Source: Ruminococcaceae bacterium UBA5396
Lineage (GTDB): Bacteria; Bacillota; Clostridia; Oscillospirales; Acutalibacteraceae
Direction: 5' to 3'
Assembly: GCA_002410715.1 (NCBI GenBank)
Contig: DHOG01000205.1
Span: forward strand, 4,371 to 10,250
Length of the DNA: 5,880 nt
A program made the position numbers and the translations under genes. Under the pieces are notes generated by a model. It was not told where the DNA came from. It saw only the letters and a list, made by a program, of their open reading frames with translations, and ran no database searches. Positions 5,860 through 5,880 of this stretch are shown here, piece after piece. Within the stretch, counting starts at the first letter, position 1, and every line of letters starts with the position of its first letter.

Positions 5860-5880
5860 GGGTCTTTGACAGTTGCACAA

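Noticed and set aside
5728..5880. A 50-codon open frame on the minus strand entering from the window edge
   Set aside because: The frame runs through the leader promoter and the repeat-like edge sequence, and the product looks like translated repeat. It could be the tail of a gene outside the window, but nothing supports that.

Overview
The window looks like chromosomal DNA of an anaerobic Firmicute (Clostridia/Peptococcaceae or Negativicutes type). This is inferred from strong Shine-Dalgarno sequences (AAAGGAG, GGAGGG), GTG and TTG starts beside good SDs, sigma-A style promoters, U-tract terminators, and the gene set: a [NiFe]-hydrogenase maturation gene, a large iron-sulfur flavoprotein and an RsgA GTPase. 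The species cannot be named from the sequence alone.

Left part (1-3780, all leftward). A FadR-like GntR regulator (2976-3683) is followed by a 926-residue multi-cluster Fe-S/FAD/NAD(P) oxidoreductase with a GltD-like core (137-2917). The 5' end of hypA, the hydrogenase nickel-insertion factor, follows and is cut by the window edge (1-135). Spacing is 58 nt and then 1 nt, with no terminator between genes, so this is probably one operon. Its promoter (TTGACA-17-TAATAT) carries a perfect 17-bp palindrome over the presumed start point. That palindrome is nearly identical to the E. coli FadR operator as I remember it, which suggests autoregulation by a FadR-type, possibly acyl-CoA-responsive, repressor.

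Middle (3781-4392). One small rightward gene (3876-4304) encodes a 142-residue, all-helical soluble protein of unknown function. A strong hairpin lies between it and the convergent rsgA gene.

Right part (4393-5880, leftward). rsgA encodes a circularly permuted GTPase that acts on the 30S ribosomal subunit. It begins at a TTG codon and is preceded by a leader of about 320 nt. In order, the leader holds an extended -10 promoter, a 10-codon leader peptide ORF with a good SD, segments that can form alternative pairings, two successive U-tract terminators, and the rsgA SD. This is the layout of a transcription attenuator controlled by translation of a leader peptide, like those upstream of ribosome-targeting antibiotic resistance genes. 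Finding it on a ribosome-assembly GTPase is the most interesting feature of the window. The last 90 bases hold imperfect repeats that may be the edge of an interspersed repeat.
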